A stretch of 64,000 bases of DNA from Xylogone sp. PMI_703 (lineage: Eukaryota; Ascomycota; Leotiomycetes). The first letter of the stretch is position 1. Each line of letters starts with the position of its first letter. The position numbers were made by a program, and so were the translations under genes. Shown here in pieces: positions 58,759 through 64,000 of the stretch. Below the pieces are notes generated by a model. It searched no databases. It had not been told where the DNA came from and saw only the letters and a list, made by a program, of their open reading frames with translations. The stretch lies in NCBI GenBank assembly GCA_021399445.1, contig JAJTUQ010000002.1:7812001-7876000 (forward strand), read 5' to 3'.

Positions 58759-59417
58759 GTTGATGAGACAGATGATAAAAAGTAAAATAACTGTATGTGC
58801 TCTGCCCGGCTCAAGTGATGTTAACCTATTACAGAGTCAATGGTGGTCATCCACAGCATTTTGTTTATACAGGAATATAAATGGACAATGTTGACGTTTT
58901 CATGGGTATGCTACCTCAACTTTTGACAATATAGCTTTTCTATAATCAATTTCAAGTGCTATGCTCACGACTTACAGCTTTCCTACTGTTGAAATATCCG
59001 AGTTCGGTGGCGAGAACGACAAGAAGTGGGGTTCCGCCAACCAGGTCCGTCAAGCTGGAGAATACAGTTGTTAGTCAGCCTCAATCTATTCGGGCTTTAA
59101 TTGATAATATATGAACACATAATCTGTTGGCTGCACTTCAGAAAGCACGATTATGTGAATCGGAAATGTACTATTCAGTACTGAGGTGTAGGGATCCATG
59201 GAATAGTACCGTGATGTAAATCTAATAATCCGTTGCCAATTTGAGAGATACTTTATGCTTCTATTCTATCAATGGTACCATCGCATTCATCTTAAAAAGA
59301 AGAATGCAAACATTAGAATGGTAGAACGCACGTGGTGATCAGGCCCTCTCCAAAAAGAAGTAGCAGTGAGTTAGTAAGTATACGATTAGAATTCATTAAT
59401 ACGTCTAGTAATACATT
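58759..59417. other. Intergenic with a possible tiny gene or relic
   Basis: ATGGACAATG at 58881 could open a short exon ending at a GTATGC donor near 58905, and a CTTACAG acceptor lies at 58971-58977. After it two frames are open for 30-50 codons, one reading PTVEISEFGGENDKKW before a stop at 59074. Nothing is recognised with confidence. Confidence 0.25.
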
Positions 59418-60827
59418 TTATGGAGCATCTTTCCAGCTAATCTCCGTACATCGATTTTTATCTCGGAAATCATGTATACGTTCTAGCATCCACCCACTTT
59501 TCCACCTCCTTCTGCCTTCAGCAGTTCGAGGCCCCCCAAGCCGGAAGGCTGACCCAAGGTAGCATTCACCTTTCGTGTGCAGGTATTGAACGCATTTTGC
59601 ATCGGCTTTGCAAGCACTGCGACACCCGGTAAAGCTATAACCAATTCTAGGGGCATCTGGAAGAAGAGTATAGCTAATGTTGTCCCAGTCATCACGAGAT
59701 GCTTCTATGTATGGGTCAACAAAGGCATAATACAACTCTTCAATGAGAAGCGGAGCCTATATGCGCGGTGTTAGTACGAGTACCATCAAACCCACAGAAG
59801 CTCTACATACGGCAGGGTCTGCTCGTCTCTGTTCCATCTGCCACATATCGTTCATCTCTTCTATATTCATATGGTGCATTGTCACAATCGGTTGACACCA
59901 TTGGAACTCTCCATATGGGATACCTCTTGGTTTATCACCGTTGGTCATTGGCCGTGAGTTGGTGGCATAGATGCCTTTCTTTTCTAACACTTTAGCAAGT
60001 TCTTGGTCACCACAGCATGCATCCCTTGTCAGATAGTCGAAATCCCTTGCAACGTCACTTGAAGCAATTGCCTCAACACTTGGTCTGGACAATAAGTATC
60101 CGCTGCCTCCGTGCGCAAAGGGAGGCTCCCCTACGCCAACTTTCGAGCCCATATACAACTTCTCGCTGGGATCAAGTTGTTGTAGCCATAGGAACAGGTT
60201 TGCCCACACAACATACGTGTCGGCTTCAATAAAGAAGTACCACGATTTGTTCGGACGCATGCGGTATGCTTTTTGCAGTGTATGTATAAATTTATATTTA
60301 TCCAAGTCCCATGCCTTCTCTGCTGTATCTGGAATAGACATTATGTCGCCTCCAGCAGCTTTCCATTCCTTTTGTTTGTGATAAAGCCTGAAGTCTGAGT
60401 TAGGAATGAAACCGGAGTGCACAACACTGTCAAGGGCGTCGTGCAGATGAATTGAACCGATGTCAGCCTCCATATCTGAGAAAAAAACTAAATCTTCTTG
60501 GGCACATTGTAAGAATGTAATAAGTTGAATGGGCAGTCGCTGTACTGCTTCAGTAGCACCAGTCTTAAGTATAATGACGATATCTGAATTCTCAGGATAG
60601 CCTTTACAGGCAGGAGCTATCGTGGAGTTGGATCTCTGTATGGAAGTGTGAGAAGATATAGAAGAACTATACTGGTGAGGTGGCCCTAGCAGACAATTTT
60701 CTTGCTTGCTTAGACCGATATAAGAAGATTTCCAGTGGAAATAAAGATCTAAACAGCACACGATGGATATTAAGTACACCACTGCTCGGCGTTTAGATAA
60801 GACACTAAAAAGGCGCAGCATATTCAA
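59418..60827 (-). CDS. Glycosyltransferase family 31-like (Fringe-type) type II membrane protein
   Basis: Exons on the minus strand are 59811-60827 and 59418-59756, joined by a 54-nt intron with a CTAAC branch site, giving 451 aa. A short cytosolic N-terminus (SKRR) and a hydrophobic anchor (about residues 15-30) are typical for Golgi type II enzymes. The catalytic region has IIILKTGATEA, VFFSDMEADIG and the metal-binding EAD (E201-D203 in YFFIEADTYVVW), a DxD variant. Then come SGYLLSRP and CCGDQELAKVL. Downstream of residue 340 a cysteine-rich module (GCRSACKADAKCVQY, then GECYLG) looks like a PAN/apple domain. It probably transfers a sugar to glycoproteins or glycolipids; the exact substrate is unknown. 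Confidence 0.85.
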
Positions 60828-62798
60828 AATGTCTAGATTGAACTTTGGGCGGCGCTAAGAAACGAGAGATTCACATGAGGAAATGGTAACTACTTATTAT
60901 AGCTCGTTATCCTTACCTACTTAATTAGTAATCTATGGCCACAGTCTCGAGCTATTATATTATGGTATCTATCATTCTTTTGTTGGTTTCCCGAAAGAAA
61001 GCTTTATGATATCTGGGCTGCTCTGTCTGGGATATGGACGTATATCATTCCTCAATAACAAAGATAAAATTTGAAGAATATCTGACATATTTCCTATGCA
61101 TAATCTATAGCAGCAGGGAACGCTGTAATACCCAAATATCAAGAATCTCGTATCAGGCCAGCTCCTGCCATCACCATGACCAAGCTATGGATGTTGGTTC
61201 TTGGTGGGCATGGGTGCAATCGGGACTACTGCACGGAGAATCCTTCGAGGCAAGCTGGGAACAATGTGAAAGAAGCTAGTCTTAATTGGTTGATATCCAT
61301 AAACGTTATCCACAGCTTTACCGCTACGGTAATTCAACTGCGGTAATATTTGCAAAATTACTGAAACATCCAATTGACCTTGTTATGGAAATACGGATAT
61401 AGATTAGAGTGACGCAGGCCAAAGTTGTTAGACAATAATCGCGAGCAGATGGTTCCGTATGCAATTGGCTATCCCAAATCTTTATGCCCTTGGGTGATCA
61501 CTCATTGTAAATCACAAAAGAAATTGTGAGAGTGATGGCATTTGAGTTATCCGCCAGATATTACAATTACAACCCTAGGCAATTTTCGTCATTATGGAAT
61601 ACAAGCATCATTTCATATACAGTCCCAATTACTGGGCTCTTTCCGAGCACGAAATTCGTACAAAGAATTTTAATGGAATTCGTTATTATAAACGTTAACA
61701 GATAGAAATTATATGAAGTATTAGTAAGATCATGGAACGCGCGTAAACAAACGCAGGACAAATCACTCTGTAGAGATACCTGACTGTTATGCAGAGAAAT
61801 ATCACACCGCCAATATCGGGGTCTAACACATTTTCTTGGTCTCCCCCACAATATTCGTTTCATATTTTCTTAACGGTTGCTTGAACGGTAATGTTTTCAG
61901 CAGTATAGCACAGTGCTGTACAAGCCGTGATAGTGAATCGTGTGACCAGGCACGCCAAGAGAATATTGTAGCTGCCTAAAGGCTTATCCCGTACCTTTTC
62001 CTTCTTCTGGAATACGTCCTCGTCAACACGTGTAGGCGACGGGGCCGGAATCCTACAGTTGAGATCATTCTCAACAGCTAGTGAATAATTGGTTCCATCG
62101 CACTCTAAAGCCTTTTCTAGATGTTATAAGTCCAACATTGTTGTTACTATGTAGTATGTATCTTACCAGTAAGCCCCCCCTCCGCCAATAGGAATGGCTG
62201 GATGGATGACTGGCGAGACTTGTTATTGGATGTTGCTGCATAAGCAAAGCTTCAAAAACTCAAGTGGAACCTTGCATAACTTAAACGAGCCGCTCATATC
62301 GCGTACCTTGAGTTTGCACAGGAGGTGAGCCATTTCCACCAGCGAAGGGGCAGACGAAACGGAAAACTTTATACGGAATGCGTATGAAGAGCATATGCTT
62401 TCTCATTGTGGACAAGGTTAAGGAAACGAGTAATTATCCCGAGCGAATCAAGTCTCCCTATTCCAAAGACTTATGCATAAACATAGTTGTCTCATTTCCC
62501 CAGGCGCCGGGAATGTTAGCTACCACTGCTCCTGATATTATATTTCCAGAGACTTAATTAGCAGTCCCCGTGCTAGTTTTTCTATATTTATCTTGTAAAA
62601 GTGTTTGAAACAAGCGCAAATCTGTTATAGAGAGACAGAAATCCACATTATTGTTCATCAGTCAATCGGCTGAAGCGTACACTACGGAGCTATGCTCGTC
62701 TAATGTAGAAACATTTTAAAGAAGAAAATTATTAAAATTTCATAGCTATGAAGTAGTAGCATCTAATATCCTCACATATTCCGGCCCCAAAATTCATA
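60828..62798. other. Long intergenic region, nothing recognised
   Basis: Nearly 2 kb, AT-rich, without ORFs of note. It holds the promoter of the GT31-like gene on its left side and the 3' side of the WSC protein gene on its right. Confidence 0.4.
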
Positions 62799-64000
62799 TT
62801 AGCATCTATAGCTTATATCGGCATGTATAATATATGTGGTTTTGAATGAATCATATGGAACTCTGAAGCAATCGGTTGAGGTGTCTCCGCAAAAGTGATG
62901 TTGGTTGCCAAACTGACCCGGGGCAATATTGCTCGGATATGTACTACCATGGTAAAAATGTGTGCTACCAAGATACCATCCCTCTGTGGTGTTGTAAGTC
63001 ACAACTAGCTCACCGCCAACCTTCTCAATGGTATAAGAGCCTACGACTGTAGCCTTGGAGATATCGTTGCCTCCAGCCCCCAAGTAAAGGTTTCCAGAGA
63101 AAGGAGCAGCACCCTGAATTACCCATCCCCAGTTATTTCCTAGACCAAGTGAGGTAAATGTTTTGTCCCATATGCCTCCTCGAGACGGCCCACATCCATA
63201 GGATGTTCCCGTGCAGGTAGGATATGGATGGGGAGCACATGAAGTAGCACTCGTATGAGTAGTTGTATGTGTGGCATGAGTTGTCGTGTGGCGTGTAGTG
63301 TGGGTTGTTGTAGGGCGATGTGGGCGGGTTGAGCAAGTCGTAGTGGTATGCTTAATCGGTGTTGTAGTTGATGTGGTTGTTGATGTAGTGGACGTAGTTG
63401 TAGTAGTAGTTGTTGTTGTGGTAGTAGTAGTAGTAGTAGATGTAGTTGTTGTTGTAGTTGAAGTAGTCGTCGTTGTAGTGGAAGTTGTCGTAGTCGAAGT
63501 CGTTGTCGTACTCGGAGAAGTCGTCGTAGTCGGAGAAGTCGTCGTCGTGGTGGACGAAACTGGCGGTGGCAAGTTTCCGCAAGTCTGCGTAGATTCGAGG
63601 ATTGTGGCTTCATAGAGGTTCAAGTATCCGGAGCCGCCGCAGACCTCTGAAGTATTACCATTGCAAGTCAAAGAGCAGTGGGACGAGTCGGCTGGTGCAC
63701 TTCCACCTTGGAGCAAATAACCGCAATAACACTCTCCATGATATTCTGTGGCAGCCAAAGGATAGTATTGGTTACCACAAGCAGAGAGGCATTCTTCTGT
63801 GGTAAGACTGCTCGAGTCAAGTTGACCTTGACGATAACTGACAGCGCGATAGCCTACGCCTTCAGAATAGCAACCCTTTGCTTCATACTGTGATGCAATG
63901 GTGGATAAATCTACGGAGGGATATGTAGTATCCTCCCAGACGGATATCCGTTGACGAGCACCACAGGCTTCAGTCTTATTTCCGGTGCACGGCGCGTTGC
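62799..64000 (-). CDS. WSC-domain, Thr-rich cell-surface protein (5' end outside window)
   Basis: The frame is open from the right edge (first full codon near 63998) to the stop at 62799, about 400 aa of the C-terminal part. The protein begins beyond 64000. In order: the end of one WSC domain (CTGNKTEACGARQ), a full WSC domain (from KGCYSEG to SEVCGGSGYLNLYE), a long Thr/Ser mucin-like stretch of about 70 residues (63360-63570), a His/Thr-rich linker, and a C-terminal beta-sandwich (WGWVIQGAAPFSGNLYLGAGGNDIS to the last Cys). WSC modules bind wall polysaccharides. The last domain resembles a module found in secreted fungal proteins. No membrane segment is present, so it is likely secreted or wall-bound. 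Confidence 0.85.
   Translation of the reverse strand, partial: NAPCTGNKTEACGARQRISVWEDTTYPSVDLSTIASQYEAKGCYSEGVGYRAVSYRQGQLDSSSLTTEECLSACGNQYYPLAATEYHGECYCGYLLQGGSAPADSSHCSLTCNGNTSEVCGGSGYLNLYEATILESTQTCGNLPPPVSSTTTTTSPTTTTSPSTTTTSTTTTSTTTTTTSTTTTTTSTTTTTTTTTTTTTTTSTTSTTTSTTTPIKHTTTTCSTRPHRPTTTHTTRHTTTHATHTTTHTSATSCAPHPYPTCTGTSYGCGPSRGGIWDKTFTSLGLGNNWGWVIQGAAPFSGNLYLGAGGNDISKATVVGSYTIEKVGGELVVTYNTTEGWYLGSTHFYHGSTYPSNIAPGQFGNQHHFCGDTSTDCFRVPYDSFKTTYIIHADISYRC
63360..63570 (-). repeat. Trinucleotide-rich microsatellite encoding the Thr/Ser tract
   Basis: On the plus strand this is an imperfect run of GTA/GTT/GTC/GTG triplets, on the minus strand Thr codons ACN with Ser interruptions. It is prone to length change, and it produces long spurious ORFs on both strands (Val-rich on plus). 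Confidence 0.85.

Noticed and set aside
63140..63615. Long ORFs over the Thr tract on both strands (Val-rich, Leu/Arg/Gln-rich)
   Set aside because: They are other-frame readings of a triplet repeat within the WSC protein gene.
1..64000. CRISPR arrays, rRNA, tRNA, phage or bacterial operons
   Set aside because: No regularly spaced repeats of that type, no recognisable tRNA loops, and spliceosomal introns throughout show eukaryotic nuclear DNA.

Overview
The window is nuclear DNA of a filamentous ascomycete (Pezizomycotina). The evidence is many short introns (about 40-75 nt, GT-AG, often with CTAAC/CTAAT branch sites), an RNA-silencing RNA-dependent RNA polymerase, and a fungal secretome and transporter set: GH67 alpha-glucuronidase, GH81 glucanase, S28 peptidase, WSC protein, OPT, MFS and CSC1. 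An XlnR-type GGCTAAA site and CreA-type hexamers before the alpha-glucuronidase gene fit Eurotiomycetes or relatives, but I cannot name a species. I see no rRNA, tRNA, CRISPR array, intact transposon, or PKS/NRPS backbone gene. Exon models were built by hand from reading frame, splice sites and family knowledge.

Layout. 0-4.5 kb: a trypsin-fold protease-like gene followed by a decayed tandem copy, including its 3' flank. 5-8 kb: secreted alpha-glucuronidase. 8.5-15 kb: a short SDR gene, a secreted protein gene, an enolase relic and an HSL-type esterase. 15.7-23.4 kb: RNA-dependent RNA polymerase and a CSC1/OSCA-type channel, both on the minus strand. 24-29.4 kb: an S28 serine peptidase with 8 exons and a small secreted protein. 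30.9-37.3 kb: amino-acid permease, gentisate 1,2-dioxygenase, FAH-family hydrolase and a fumarase/CMLE-superfamily lyase. 38.3-39.3 kb: an alpha/beta-hydrolase pseudogene. 41-51.2 kb: MFS transporter, an acidic conserved protein, an OPT transporter with 20 exons and a DUF885 metallopeptidase-like protein. 53.4-64 kb: GH81 glucanase with a beta-trefoil tail, enoyl-CoA hydratase-like protein, cupin, GT31-like glycosyltransferase, and a WSC/mucin-like surface protein that runs off the right edge.

How the genes may work together. The gentisate dioxygenase and FAH hydrolase would supply two steps of the gentisate route (gentisate to maleylpyruvate; fumarylpyruvate to fumarate and pyruvate). The adjacent lyase is an unexpected extra partner. 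A cupin and an enoyl-CoA hydratase-like gene lie about 20 kb away and are not clearly linked. The secreted hydrolases (GH67, GH81, S28) and the OPT, MFS and amino-acid transporters suit a plant-debris or fungal-wall degrader.

Several genes are visibly decaying: the protease duplicate, the enolase, and the alpha/beta hydrolase with two independent lesions. The gentisate dioxygenase is intact only if a 39-nt intron is spliced out.
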